64,000 bases of DNA from Acidobacteriota bacterium (GTDB lineage: Bacteria; Acidobacteriota; Polarisedimenticolia; J045), in contig JAGOJY010000013.1 in assembly GCA_017994815.1 (NCBI GenBank), positions 37,962 to 101,961 on the forward strand. The letters are read 5' to 3'. A model generated the notes under the pieces. The model saw only the letters and a program-made list of their open reading frames with translations. It did no database searches and was not told the origin of the DNA. Shown piece after piece: positions 18,925-28,019 of this stretch. The translations under genes and the position numbers were made by a program. Every line of letters starts with the position of its first letter. Position 1 is the stretch's first letter.

Positions 18925-19878
18925 ATGCCCGAATCTCGCGAACGCGCGCGCGCCGCCGGCCTGGCGACGATCGTGATCACGCTCCTCGGCTGGTCGAGCG
19001 TGCCGCTGTTCCTGCGTCACTTCGCCTCCGACATGGACGCCTGGACCAGCAACGGTTGGCGCTACGGCTTCGCCGCGCTGCTGTGGGCCCCGGTCGTGGT
19101 CTGGGGCCTGCGCGCGCGCACGCTCCCGCCCGGGATTTTCCGCGCCGCGCTCGTGCCCGGGATCGTCAACAGCATCGGCCAGGTCTTCTTCACCTGGGCG
19201 CACTACAAGATCGATCCCGGCCTGCTCACGTTCGGGCTGCGCACGCAGATCCTGTTCGTCGCCGCCGGCGCGTACCTGCTGTTCCCCCAGGAGCGCCGTC
19301 TGGTCCGCACGCCCTGGTTCTGGCTGGGGGTCGCGCTGGTCCTGTGCGGGACGGGCGGCACGATCCTGCTCGGCGGCCACCCGCCGCGGCTGGACCAGAT
19401 CGCCGGCATCGCGATGGCGATCACCGCCGGCCTGTTCTTCGCCAGCTACTCGGTCAGCGTGCGCTACTACATGAGCAGCTACCCTTCGGTCACGTCGTTC
19501 GCCGTCATCAGCCAGTACACCGCGCTGGCGATGGTCGTGCTGATGCTCGGCATCGGCGACCGCGCCGGGGCGAGGCCGTTCGACCTGCCCGGCATGCAAT
19601 TGACGTTGTTGCTGCTCTCCTCGGTGATCGGCATCGCGCTGGGACACGTCGCGTACTACATCAGCATCAAGCGTCTCGGTGTCGCCGCGTCGTCGGGCGT
19701 CCTGCAGGTCCAGCCGATCTGCGTGGGGACGGCGTCGTACTTCCTGTTCCACGAAGTGCTCACGCCCGCGCAGTGGGCGAGCGGGGCCCTCGCGGTGACC
19801 GGCGCCGTGGTCATCCTGCTGGTCGAGCAGCGCGTGTCGCGCGAGCCGGTCGGCGAGCTGAAACCAGCGGGCGCCTGA
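18925..19878 (+). CDS. DMT-superfamily (EamA-type) permease
   Basis: A 317-residue inner-membrane protein with about ten hydrophobic helices arranged as two EamA repeats (about residues 10-145 and 155-300); the second begins QIAGIAMAITAGLFFASYSVSVRYYM and ends with ALAVTGAVVILLVEQ. Such proteins export or exchange amino acids, nucleotide-sugars or other small metabolites; the substrate cannot be inferred. The ATG at 18925 has no clear Shine-Dalgarno. It is flanked by palindromic elements on both sides and has no obvious operon partner. Confidence 0.87.
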   Translation: MPESRERARAAGLATIVITLLGWSSVPLFLRHFASDMDAWTSNGWRYGFAALLWAPVVVWGLRARTLPPGIFRAALVPGIVNSIGQVFFTWAHYKIDPGLLTFGLRTQILFVAAGAYLLFPQERRLVRTPWFWLGVALVLCGTGGTILLGGHPPRLDQIAGIAMAITAGLFFASYSVSVRYYMSSYPSVTSFAVISQYTALAMVVLMLGIGDRAGARPFDLPGMQLTLLLLSSVIGIALGHVAYYISIKRLGVAASSGVLQVQPICVGTASYFLFHEVLTPAQWASGALAVTGAVVILLVEQRVSREPVGELKPAGA

Positions 19879-19959
19879 CTCGTCAGTCAGTAGCGCATCG
19901 TCCGCGAAAACTTTTGCAGGACCCTGTCGATCCAGGACTTCTCCATTCGACTACCCAAC

Positions 19960-19984
19960 GCAGGGGCCGGCGCTGCCGGCCCGC
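19960..19984 (+). repeat. REP-like palindrome, copy A
   Basis: GGGCCGGC (19964-19971) pairs perfectly with GCCGGCCC (19975-19982) around GCT. A GCAG tetranucleotide precedes the stem where GTAG stands in other copies. It lies in the 187-bp gap between the DMT permease and the DGPF gene, which otherwise holds only copy B and a Shine-Dalgarno. Confidence 0.45.
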
Positions 19985-20024
19985 CTGCGCGAAACCGTGA
20001 GGCCGGAACCCGCCCGGCCCGTCT

Positions 20025-20049
20025 GTGGGGGCCGGCGCAGCCGGCCCGG
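20025..20049 (+). repeat. REP-like palindrome, copy B
   Basis: The same stem as copy A, GGGCCGGC (20029-20036) and GCCGGCCC (20040-20047), here with loop GCA and a GTGG tetranucleotide before it. The two copies are 65 bp apart in direct orientation. Confidence 0.45.
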
Positions 20050-20065
20050 AAGGAGCACGAGACCG

Positions 20066-20422
20066 ATGCGCTACATGCTGCTGATCTACGACAGGGAATC
20101 CGAGTGGCCGAAGATGAAAGAGGCCGACCAGCAGGCGATGATGGCCGAGTACTTCGCCTTCACCGACTCGATCCAGAAGAGCGGCAACTACATCGCCGGC
20201 GACGCGCTGCAGCCGGTCGCGACGGCGACAACGCTGCGGGTGCGCGAGGGCAAGGCCCTGACCACCGACGGCCCGTTCGCCGAGACGCGCGAGCAACTCG
20301 GCGGCTACTACCTCGTGAAAGCCGAGAATCTCGACCAGGCGCTCGCGATCGCCGCGCGCATCCCGTCGGCCCGGTCCGGCTCGATCGAGATCCGTCCGGT
20401 CATGGAGTTCGACGGGCCCTGA
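20066..20422 (+). CDS. DGPF-domain (YCII-related) protein, ECF42 partner
   Basis: A 118-residue protein with the YCII/DGPF fold: MRYMLLIYDRESEWP at the start, the family-defining TTDGPFAETREQLGGYYL in the middle and IPSARSGSIEIRPV near the end. These proteins are encoded next to ECF42-type sigma factors in many phyla, but their biochemical role is unresolved. AAGGAG lies ten bases before the ATG at 20066. The sigma gene starts 53 bp downstream on the same strand, so the two are probably co-expressed, although a TAACAT box in the gap may give the sigma gene its own promoter. Confidence 0.92.
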   Translation: MRYMLLIYDRESEWPKMKEADQQAMMAEYFAFTDSIQKSGNYIAGDALQPVATATTLRVREGKALTTDGPFAETREQLGGYYLVKAENLDQALAIAARIPSARSGSIEIRPVMEFDGP

Positions 20423-20475
20423 GCCGTGTCCGGGCCCGGAGGCCGCCCGCCGCGTAACATACCGGCGGGCGGCCG

Positions 20476-21717
20476 ATGGACCGGACGATCGAGCGCATCT
20501 ACCGCGAGGAGTCGGGGCGAATCCTCGCCACGCTGATCCGCGCCCTGGGCGATTTCGACCTGGCCGAGGACGCGCTGCACGAGGCGTTCGTCGAAGCGCT
20601 GGGGAGCTGGCCCGCGGCGGGTCTGCCGCACAATCCCGGCTCGTGGCTCATCGGCACCGCGCGGCACAAGGCGATCGACCGGCTGCGCCGCTCGCGGCGC
20701 TTCGACCAGGGCGGGCTGGACCTGGAGCGGGTCGGCGGCAGCGCCGATCCCGACCTCGACCTCGACCGGCCGCCGATCGAGGACGATCGTCTGCGGCTCG
20801 TGTTCACCTGCTGCCACCCCGCGCTGGCGATCGAGAGCCAGGTCGCGCTGACGCTCCGGACGCTGTGCGGCCTCAACACCGAGGAGATCGCGCGCGCGTT
20901 CCTCGTTCCGACCGCGACGATGGCGCAGCGCCTCGTTCGCGCGAAGAAGAAGATCCGCGACGCCGGCATCCCGTACCGCGTCCCGCCGCCGGAGCTCCTG
21001 CCCGAGCGGCTCGACGCGGTCCTCGCGGTGATCTACCTCGTGTTCAACGAAGGGTACGCCGCGACATCCGGCGACAGGCTCCTGCGCGCCGACCTCTGTA
21101 GCGAAGCGATCCGGCTGGCCCGCCTCGTCTCCGGGCTGATGCCGCAGCGCGCCGCTGCGCGCGCGCTCCTGGCGCTGGTGCTGCTGCACGACGCGCGCCG
21201 CGAGGCGCGCCTCGCGCCGGACGGCGGGATCGTCCTGCTCGAAGAGCAGGATCGCGCGCGCTGGGACCGCGCGCAGATCGCGGAGGGTCTCGCGCTGGTC
21301 GAATCGGTGCTGGCCCAGGAGCACCCTCCCGGACCTTACGCGATTCAGGCCGCGATCACCGCGCTGCACGCGCAGGCCCCGACCGCAGGCGACACGGACT
21401 GGCCGCAGATCGTCGCCCTGTACGAGGAACTGCTCCGGCGGTACCCGGGCCCCGTCGTCGCGCTCAACCACGCGGTTGCGGTCGCGATGGCCCGCGGACC
21501 CGAAGCCGGCCTGCGGCTGATCGACGAACTGGCAGCGCGCGGCGAACTGGCGTCGTACCACCTGCTGCCGGCCGCGCGCGCCGACCTCCTGCGGCGGCTC
21601 GGCCGCCGCGAGGAAGCGGCGGCGGAATACCGCCGCGCGCTCTCGCTGGTCACCAACGCGCCGGAACGACGCTTCCTCGCACGCCGCCTGGCAAGTGTCA
21701 TCCAGGACGGGACATAG
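20476..21717 (+). CDS. ECF42-type RNA polymerase sigma factor with large C-terminal extension
   Basis: A 413-residue sigma factor. Region sigma-2 spans about 8-75 ([34 protein letters not shown]), and sigma-4 about 105-165 ([34 protein letters not shown]). The remaining about 230 residues form a helical, TPR-like extension ([38 protein letters not shown]) that defines the ECF42 group and is thought to replace an anti-sigma factor as the control element. No anti-sigma gene is nearby. It follows a DGPF protein, the standard partner. Confidence 0.93.
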   Translation: MDRTIERIYREESGRILATLIRALGDFDLAEDALHEAFVEALGSWPAAGLPHNPGSWLIGTARHKAIDRLRRSRRFDQGGLDLERVGGSADPDLDLDRPPIEDDRLRLVFTCCHPALAIESQVALTLRTLCGLNTEEIARAFLVPTATMAQRLVRAKKKIRDAGIPYRVPPPELLPERLDAVLAVIYLVFNEGYAATSGDRLLRADLCSEAIRLARLVSGLMPQRAAARALLALVLLHDARREARLAPDGGIVLLEEQDRARWDRAQIAEGLALVESVLAQEHPPGPYAIQAAITALHAQAPTAGDTDWPQIVALYEELLRRYPGPVVALNHAVAVAMARGPEAGLRLIDELAARGELASYHLLPAARADLLRRLGRREEAAAEYRRALSLVTNAPERRFLARRLASVIQDGT

Positions 21718-21787
21718 GCGCTGACCAGTGGCCGGATGCCGGCCGCTCGAGTCGGTCGGCGGAAGAACCGCTGCCGCCGGTACCAGC

Positions 21788-21819
21788 GACGGCCGGCCGC
21801 GCCGTGGCGGCCGGCCGTC
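21788..21819. terminator. Perfect 13-bp hairpin between convergent genes
   Basis: GACGGCCGGCCGC (21788-21800) and GCGGCCGGCCGTC (21807-21819) are exact reverse complements with a 6-nt loop. It sits between the ends of the sigma gene and the minus-strand carboxypeptidase, so it could terminate both. No T-tract follows on either strand. Confidence 0.5.
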
Positions 21820-21825
21820 ACCAGC

Positions 21826-24792
21826 TCAGGGACAGGCGCCGCCGAGGTCCTGCGGGACGTCGCACGAGCCGAGCGCCGTGGCCTCGGGACGCTCGGTGCC
21901 GTTCGACGCCGTGCCGTAAGTGCCCTCCCGGCTGGCGGTCTGGCCGACGAGGACGAAGTACAAGAGGTCGCCCGGCCCCGGCTCCGGCGGCGCGAACGTC
22001 GCGTGACCCGTCGTGCCGAGCGCGCAGGCGCTGCCGGTCCACGCCGGCGCGCCGGCGATCGGCCCCATGCCCCAGAAGGCCGCGGTGTCGAGGGCGCCGC
22101 AAGCCGGCGCGTAGTCCACGATCACGTCGGCGCCCTTGAACGAGCACCACAAGGGATCGCTCGGCGGACTGACTTCCTTCGGCGTCGGCACCGCGCCGGA
22201 GGCGCAGGAGTAGGCGAGCAGGGCGTTCGTGATCGTGATGTCGTCGATCCACCAACCGGTCCCCGCGCCCGAACTGTCGCTGCTGAACCGGAAGCGGAAC
22301 TTGATCTCCTGGTTCGCGTAGTCGGCGAGCGAGGCGGTGTAGCCGCCGCCGGTGTAGACCGGCGCGGCATTGGTCCGCGAGAAGACGCTGTTCGTTCCGC
22401 TGGGCGGGATGCCGCACTCGTTGCCGGCGTTGGCCAACGCATCCGGGTAGTTGACCGTTGCCAGGTGCGTCCAGTTGACGAAATCCGGACCGGTCGCGAC
22501 CTCGACCTCGCCCGCGTCCTTGTTCGTCTCGATGTCGTACTTCGACGCGAACTTCAGCACGGCGTTGGCCTGCAGCCGGACGACCGGCGATGTCAGCGGG
22601 GCGCAGACGCGGGAGCCGTAGCTGCCGGTCGCGTAGACGCGCGGTCCGATGTTGCCGCCGGTGAGCTGCACCGACCACGGCGAGGTGCGGACCATCTTGG
22701 ACGCGCCGATGTCGCCCGCGTCGTCGCGCCAGGTGCCGGGGACCTGGTTACCGGTCGGCGCGGAGAAGCGCGTGACGGTGTTGGTGTCCTCGGCGCCGCT
22801 CGCGGCGTCCACCGCGTGCGCGGTGTAGTAGTACGTCACGTTGTTCGACAGCGCGCCGTGGTCGTTGTAGAGCTTCTCGCGCAACCCCGACGCGATCAGG
22901 TTGGCCGGTCCCGGCGTGAACGGCGTGGTCGTGCTGCGGTAGACGCGGTACGTCACCGGGCCGTTGCAGTACGGCTCGGCGTCGGGCCACGTGACCTGCA
23001 GCGTGCAGGTCGACAGGGCCGGGTTGGTGACCGCCGCGACGCCGGTGAACGCCGGCGGCAGCGTGCACGGCCCGGTGGTCGTCGCGCTGGCCTCGGCCGA
23101 GTCGGGCGACTCGCACCCCTGGAACGCGCGGACCATGTAGTAGTACGGCACGCCGCCCGAGACGCCCTCGTCGGCGTAGGTCGTCGCCGGCACCGGCACG
23201 GTCGCGATCTGCTTGTACGGCCCGCCGCTGGTCAGCGAGCGGAACACGCGGTACTCCGCGATGTCCGGCACGCCGGCCCAGTTGACCTCGATCCGCGACT
23301 CGCCGGCCGGGTCGGCCGTGACGTAGGCCGGCGCCGCGGGGTGGCCGAGCTGGATGTCGACGATCGCCGGGCCGCTACCGACGGTCACCTCGCGCGTGAT
23401 CGTGCAGTAGCCCGGCATCGAGTACGTCACGTGGTACGTCGAGTTGGGCCGCGCCAGGAAGTGGTACAACCCGCGCGAGTCGGCGTGCCGCTGCGATTCG
23501 CCGTGGGTGTACGTGACCTCGGCGACCGAGAACTCCGCCGCGAGCGGCAGCCCGGTGTGGGCGTCGATGATCCGGCCGCGGATCGCCGGGCCGTCCACCG
23601 TCTTGTCCAGGAAGAAGCGCCACGCCACGCGCTGGCGCTCGACGGTGATGTCGCGCCAGGTGTTGTAGTCCGGCTGGAACCCGGTGTCGTTGACCTCGAT
23701 CGAGAAGCCGTAGACCCCGTGCCGCGCGTACTGGTCGTCGATGCTGCCGCCGTCCACGACGTAGATCGTGGAGTGGATCGGCCCCGTCGCGTACAGCCCG
23801 GGCTGCCCATCGTCGTTGAGCAGCATGTCGTTGAGCTGGTGCGCGATCTCGTCGATCGACGCCATCTCGTCCGGGTCGGTGCAGCCGTAGGGGTACAGGA
23901 TGTACTCGCCGTACGAGTGGTACGACAGCGAGAAGAACGGCCGCACCTGATCGGTCAGCGCCGTCATCGCCTGCGTCTCGGGCTCCGAGCCGGCGGCGGT
24001 GCCGCGGAAGATGTCGGACGAGCAGTACCCGTCCGAGCCGCCGCAGGCCCCCCAGAACGAGGGATAGTTGCGGTTGACGTCCACGGCGCACGCCGGGTGA
24101 CGGTTCTTGCGCCAGCCGGTGTCGCTCGTGAACACGTACATCGCGCCGTCCGGGTTGACGCTCGGGACGATGTAGATGTTGAGGTTGTCGACCCAGTGCT
24201 GGACCTGCGGGTCCGTCGCGTAGCGCGAGGTCAGGTACTCCCACATGTCGCGGCAGATCTCCGGCGTCATCACCTCGCGCGCGTGGTGCTGCGCGTCCAT
24301 GATGAAGCTCGGCCGGTCGTTGGGCAGGCCGACGTCCTTGGTGATGTGCAGCGCCCACACCGACTGGCCCTCGTACAGCGGACCGCCGAGCAGGATCTTG
24401 CGCGCCAGCGTCGGGTAGCTGGCGACGATCTGGTCCATCAGCGCCGAGAGTTCCTGCGGGTCGGTGTACTGCGAGAGCGCCTCGATGCCCTCGCCCGGCA
24501 TCCAGCGCTGGCGCACGGTGTAGACGAAACCCATGTCGCGCAGCCGCTGCAGGTCGGCCTCGCCGCCGACCACCCCGGCGGCGTTCGCCTTGCGGCTCAC
24601 GCCGGCGATGTCGAAGCCGGCCTTGGCCAGCTGCGCCAGCGTGTCCGGCGTGTCGAGCCGAACGTCGACGAAGTACCGCGACTCGCCGTCGGCGCGCGCG
24701 GGCAGCGCGACCCCCACGACGAGCAGCAGCAGCAGCGCGAGACAGACCTTACCCCAGAACGACCCCGAGGCCGCTCCCCTCGATTGCGGCAT
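21826..24792 (-). CDS. Secreted M14 zinc carboxypeptidase with fibronectin-like and C-terminal tail domains (paralogue 1)
   Basis: A 988-residue secreted enzyme. After a basic start, a signal peptide (about 15-35) leads to an activation-like segment and an M14 domain (about 115-410). Zinc ligands are His170 and Glu173 in HHAREV and His292 in YHSYGE; the RNYP substrate-binding motif and catalytic Glu366 in SIEVND are present. A carboxypeptidase-regulatory-like beta domain (about 415-490), two fibronectin type III-like units, a jelly-roll-like domain and a Cys-containing tail ending GSCDVPQDLGGACP follow. ATG at 24792 is chosen because upstream sequence is not signal-like. It is tandem to a close paralogue and probably digests extracellular peptides. 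Confidence 0.88.
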   Translation of the reverse strand: MPQSRGAASGSFWGKVCLALLLLLVVGVALPARADGESRYFVDVRLDTPDTLAQLAKAGFDIAGVSRKANAAGVVGGEADLQRLRDMGFVYTVRQRWMPGEGIEALSQYTDPQELSALMDQIVASYPTLARKILLGGPLYEGQSVWALHITKDVGLPNDRPSFIMDAQHHAREVMTPEICRDMWEYLTSRYATDPQVQHWVDNLNIYIVPSVNPDGAMYVFTSDTGWRKNRHPACAVDVNRNYPSFWGACGGSDGYCSSDIFRGTAAGSEPETQAMTALTDQVRPFFSLSYHSYGEYILYPYGCTDPDEMASIDEIAHQLNDMLLNDDGQPGLYATGPIHSTIYVVDGGSIDDQYARHGVYGFSIEVNDTGFQPDYNTWRDITVERQRVAWRFFLDKTVDGPAIRGRIIDAHTGLPLAAEFSVAEVTYTHGESQRHADSRGLYHFLARPNSTYHVTYSMPGYCTITREVTVGSGPAIVDIQLGHPAAPAYVTADPAGESRIEVNWAGVPDIAEYRVFRSLTSGGPYKQIATVPVPATTYADEGVSGGVPYYYMVRAFQGCESPDSAEASATTTGPCTLPPAFTGVAAVTNPALSTCTLQVTWPDAEPYCNGPVTYRVYRSTTTPFTPGPANLIASGLREKLYNDHGALSNNVTYYYTAHAVDAASGAEDTNTVTRFSAPTGNQVPGTWRDDAGDIGASKMVRTSPWSVQLTGGNIGPRVYATGSYGSRVCAPLTSPVVRLQANAVLKFASKYDIETNKDAGEVEVATGPDFVNWTHLATVNYPDALANAGNECGIPPSGTNSVFSRTNAAPVYTGGGYTASLADYANQEIKFRFRFSSDSSGAGTGWWIDDITITNALLAYSCASGAVPTPKEVSPPSDPLWCSFKGADVIVDYAPACGALDTAAFWGMGPIAGAPAWTGSACALGTTGHATFAPPEPGPGDLLYFVLVGQTASREGTYGTASNGTERPEATALGSCDVPQDLGGACP

Positions 24793-24967
24793 CCCGACCC
24801 CCAATGGCCGCCCTGGGCCGGGCGGCGGCGAAGCGCGGACCGACGTCACCGGGCACACGTGCGGCACTGCGCGCGGCGCCCCCGAAGCAGATACGGGTAA
24901 AGCCACGCCCGCGCAAGCGCTCGCTTTCGCCGGGGGCCGCAAGCAGCGCCGCTGCCGGCCCTCCGGC

Positions 24968-27895
24968 TCAGGGGCAGCTCCCGCCAAGCTCCTGCGGGAG
25001 GTCGCAGGCGCCGACCCCGGACGCTTCCGGGCGCTCCAGCCCGGCCGACGACCGCCCGTAAGAACCCTCGCGCTGGCCGTCCTGCCCGACGAGGACGAAG
25101 TAGACCAGCCCGCCGGGACCGGGGTCGCCGGGATCGAACGCGCCCCGCCCGGAGGTACCCAGGCCGCAGGCGGCGCCCGACCACTGCGGGCCGCCCGCGA
25201 TGGGCCCTGCGCCCCAGTAGGCCGCCGTGTCGAGCGCGCCGCAGGCCGGGGCAAAGCGGACCTCGATGCCGGTGCCCGCGGCGGCGCACGAGATCGGCGC
25301 TCCGGGCGCGCCGACCTCCTGCGGGGTGGGCGGGACTCCCGACGTGCAGGCCGCCGGGATCAGGGCGTCGCTGACGGCGATCTCGTCGATCCACCACCCG
25401 GCGCCGACGGAGCCGCCGTCGGTGCCGAGGCGGAAGCGCAGCTTGACCTCCTGGCCGGCGTACGCCGCCAGCGCGCCCGAGTAGCCCCCGGCCGCGTAGG
25501 CCGGCGTGGCGTAGCTGCGGGAGAAGACCGTGTTGGTGGTGCTGGTCGGGATGCCGCACTGGTTCCCGCTGTAGCGCAGCCGGTCGGGGTAGTTCACGGC
25601 CAGCGGCGTCCAGTCGGTGAACGCGGGGCCGCTCGCGACCTCGACCACGCCCGCGTCGTAATCGGTCTCGATGTCGTACTTCGCCGCGAACGAGAGCACC
25701 GAGCCCGACTGGACGTGGATCGCCGGCGAGGTCAGCGCGGCGCAGATGCTGTTGCCGTACGTGCCGGTTGCGTAGACCAGCGGCTGCAGGTTCCCGCCGG
25801 TCGGCTGCACGGACCACGGCGCGGCCAACTCCATCCGCGCGCTGCCGCTGTCGCCGGCGTCGTCGCGCCACGTTCCCGGAGCGAGCGGGCCGGTCGGCGT
25901 CGCGCTGCGCGTGACGGTGTTGGCGTCCTCGGCGCCGCTCGCCGCGTCCACCGCCCGCACGATGTAGTGGTACGGCACCTCGCTCGCCAGCGCCGAGTGG
26001 TCGGCGTAGCTCGTGCCCGCGAGGCCCGCGGCGACGAGGTTCGCCGGCCCCGGCGCAAACGGCGCGGTCGCGCTGCGGTACACGCGGTAGCTCACGGGGC
26101 CGGCGCAGTACGGCGCCGCCGCCGGCCACGACACGAGCAGCGTGCAGGTCTCGCTGGCGTTGTTCGCCACCGCGCCCGCGCCGGCGAACGACGGCGGCAG
26201 CGTGCACGGCCCGCTCGTGGTCGCGCTGGCCGCGGGCGAGTCCGGCGACTCGCAGGCGTGGAACGCGCGCACGACGTAGTGGTACGGCACGTCTCCCGAA
26301 AGGCCCTCGTCAACGAAGTCGCAAGTCGGGGCGGCCACGGCGCCGACCTGCGCGTACGGTCCGCCGGTGTCGAGCGCGCGGTACACGTGGTACTCGGTGG
26401 CCTCGTCCACGCCCTGCCAGCTGACGCGGATGCGGCCGTCGCCGGCGGGTTCGGCCGCGATGCCGGCCGGCGCCGGCGGGTGGCCGAGCTGCACGTCGAC
26501 GACCTGCGGGCCGTCGCCGACCGTCACCGTGTGCGTGGCGGTGCAGTAACCGGGCAGGGCGAAGCTGACGTTGTAGGTGTTGCCCGCCTGCGCGAGCCAA
26601 TGGTAGAGCCCGCGCGCGTCGGCTTGCCGCGCCGACTCGCCGTGGGTGAAGGTCACCTCGGCCACCGAAACCGTGGCCGCCAGCGGCTCGCCGGTGTAGG
26701 CGTCGGTGACCTTGCCGCGGATCTGCGGCGCGTCCAGCGTCTTGTCGAGGAAGTAGCGCCAGGCGACGCGCTGCCGCTGGACGGTGACGGTGCGCCAGGT
26801 GTTGTAGTCCGGCTGGAAGCTGGACTGGTTGACCTCGATGACGTAGGCGTAGGCGCCGAGATCGCCGTACTGCGTGTCCACGCTGCCGCCGTCGGCGGAG
26901 TAGATCGTGGAGAAGATCGGGCCGGTGCGGAACTGGCCGGTCTGCCCCTGGTCGTTGGGCAGGATCGCGTTGAGCGCCTGGGCCACGCCGTGCATCGCCG
27001 CGCGCTCGTCGGGGTCCGTGCAGCCGTACGAGTACATCAGGTACTCGCCGTAGGAGTGGTACGAGAGTGCGAAGAACGGACGGACCTCGGCGGTGAGCGC
27101 GATCAGGGCCTGCGTCTCCGGCTCGGAGGCGGGCGTCGGGCCGCGGTTGGTGTCGGAGGAGCACGAGCCGCTCGAGCCGTAGCACGCGCCCCAGAAGAAC
27201 GGGTAGTTGCGGTTCAGGTCCACGGGGCAGTCGGGGTGACGGTTCTTGCGCCACCACGAATCGTGCTGGAAGACGTACATCGCGCCGTCGGGGTTGCTTG
27301 TCGGGACGATGTAGATGTTGATGTTGTCCAACCAGCGCTGCACCTGCGGGTCGGTCGCGTAGCGCGAGGTCAGGTACACCATCGCGTCGCGGGCGATCTC
27401 GGCGGTCATCACCTCGCGCGCGTGGTGCTGCGCGTCGAGGATGAACGACGGCCGGTCGTTCGGTTCCCCGACGTCCTTGGTGATGTGCAAGGCGTAGAGC
27501 TTCTGGCCCTCGAACAGCGTGTCCTCGAGCAGCAGCTTGCGCGCGAGGTCGGGGTGGTTGGCGACGACCTGGTCCATCGCCGCCGACAGCTCCTGCGGGT
27601 CGCTGTACTGCGACAGCGCTTCGATTCCCTCGCCGGGCTCGCGCGTCTCGCGCAGCCAGTAGACGAAGCCCAGCTCGCGCAGCCGCGCCAGCTCGTGCTC
27701 GGTCGCGATGACGCCGGCGTTGCCGGCGACAGCATCGAACCCGGCGATGTCGAACTGCTCCTCGGCCAGCTTCTGCAGTTGGTCCGGAGAATCGATGCGG
27801 ACATCGACGAACGACCTGGAACCCGGATCGGCGGCGAACGCCGCAACCGGGATCGCGAGGCACACCAAAACCACGGCCGCGGACAGGCCCCGCAT
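24968..27895 (-). CDS. Secreted M14 zinc carboxypeptidase with fibronectin-like and C-terminal tail domains (paralogue 2)
   Basis: A 975-residue paralogue of the next gene downstream, similar along its whole length. A signal peptide (1-22, ending AAFA) precedes the M14 domain. Zinc ligands are His158 and Glu161 in HHAREV and His280 in YHSYGE; RNYP and catalytic Glu354 in VIEVNQ are intact. The same regulatory-like, fibronectin-like and jelly-roll domains follow and the tail ends GACDLPQELGGSCP. Because both copies keep all catalytic residues, the duplication probably gives two active enzymes, perhaps with different side-chain preference. The 175-bp gap between the copies holds no evident promoter or terminator, so co-transcription is likely. 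Confidence 0.88.
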   Translation of the reverse strand: MRGLSAAVVLVCLAIPVAAFAADPGSRSFVDVRIDSPDQLQKLAEEQFDIAGFDAVAGNAGVIATEHELARLRELGFVYWLRETREPGEGIEALSQYSDPQELSAAMDQVVANHPDLARKLLLEDTLFEGQKLYALHITKDVGEPNDRPSFILDAQHHAREVMTAEIARDAMVYLTSRYATDPQVQRWLDNINIYIVPTSNPDGAMYVFQHDSWWRKNRHPDCPVDLNRNYPFFWGACYGSSGSCSSDTNRGPTPASEPETQALIALTAEVRPFFALSYHSYGEYLMYSYGCTDPDERAAMHGVAQALNAILPNDQGQTGQFRTGPIFSTIYSADGGSVDTQYGDLGAYAYVIEVNQSSFQPDYNTWRTVTVQRQRVAWRYFLDKTLDAPQIRGKVTDAYTGEPLAATVSVAEVTFTHGESARQADARGLYHWLAQAGNTYNVSFALPGYCTATHTVTVGDGPQVVDVQLGHPPAPAGIAAEPAGDGRIRVSWQGVDEATEYHVYRALDTGGPYAQVGAVAAPTCDFVDEGLSGDVPYHYVVRAFHACESPDSPAASATTSGPCTLPPSFAGAGAVANNASETCTLLVSWPAAAPYCAGPVSYRVYRSATAPFAPGPANLVAAGLAGTSYADHSALASEVPYHYIVRAVDAASGAEDANTVTRSATPTGPLAPGTWRDDAGDSGSARMELAAPWSVQPTGGNLQPLVYATGTYGNSICAALTSPAIHVQSGSVLSFAAKYDIETDYDAGVVEVASGPAFTDWTPLAVNYPDRLRYSGNQCGIPTSTTNTVFSRSYATPAYAAGGYSGALAAYAGQEVKLRFRLGTDGGSVGAGWWIDEIAVSDALIPAACTSGVPPTPQEVGAPGAPISCAAAGTGIEVRFAPACGALDTAAYWGAGPIAGGPQWSGAACGLGTSGRGAFDPGDPGPGGLVYFVLVGQDGQREGSYGRSSAGLERPEASGVGACDLPQELGGSCP

Positions 27896-27973
27896 GTGCA
27901 GCCCCCAGCATCACGACGCAGGCCGGTGGGGTGGCCTGACTCCGGGAGGATACCGCGAGACGGGCGGCCGGCA

Positions 27974-27999
27974 GCCGGGCGGTGCGAAAACCGCCCGGC
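27974..27999 (-). terminator. Hairpin after the purL-purQ-htrA unit
   Basis: GCCGGGCGGT (27974-27983) pairs perfectly with ACCGCCCGGC (27990-27999) around GCGAAA. It lies 20 bp beyond the htrA stop on the minus strand and could terminate that unit, although no T-tract follows. The loop and neighbouring bases (GGTGCGAAA) recur in the palindrome at 30062-30080. Confidence 0.45.
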
Positions 28000-28019
28000 T
28001 CGCCTGCCGCAGCCAGCTC

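Noticed and set aside
19960..20049. Terminator after the DMT permease
   Set aside because: The stems match the REP-like family in sequence and loop and carry no T-tract, so repeat is the better call.
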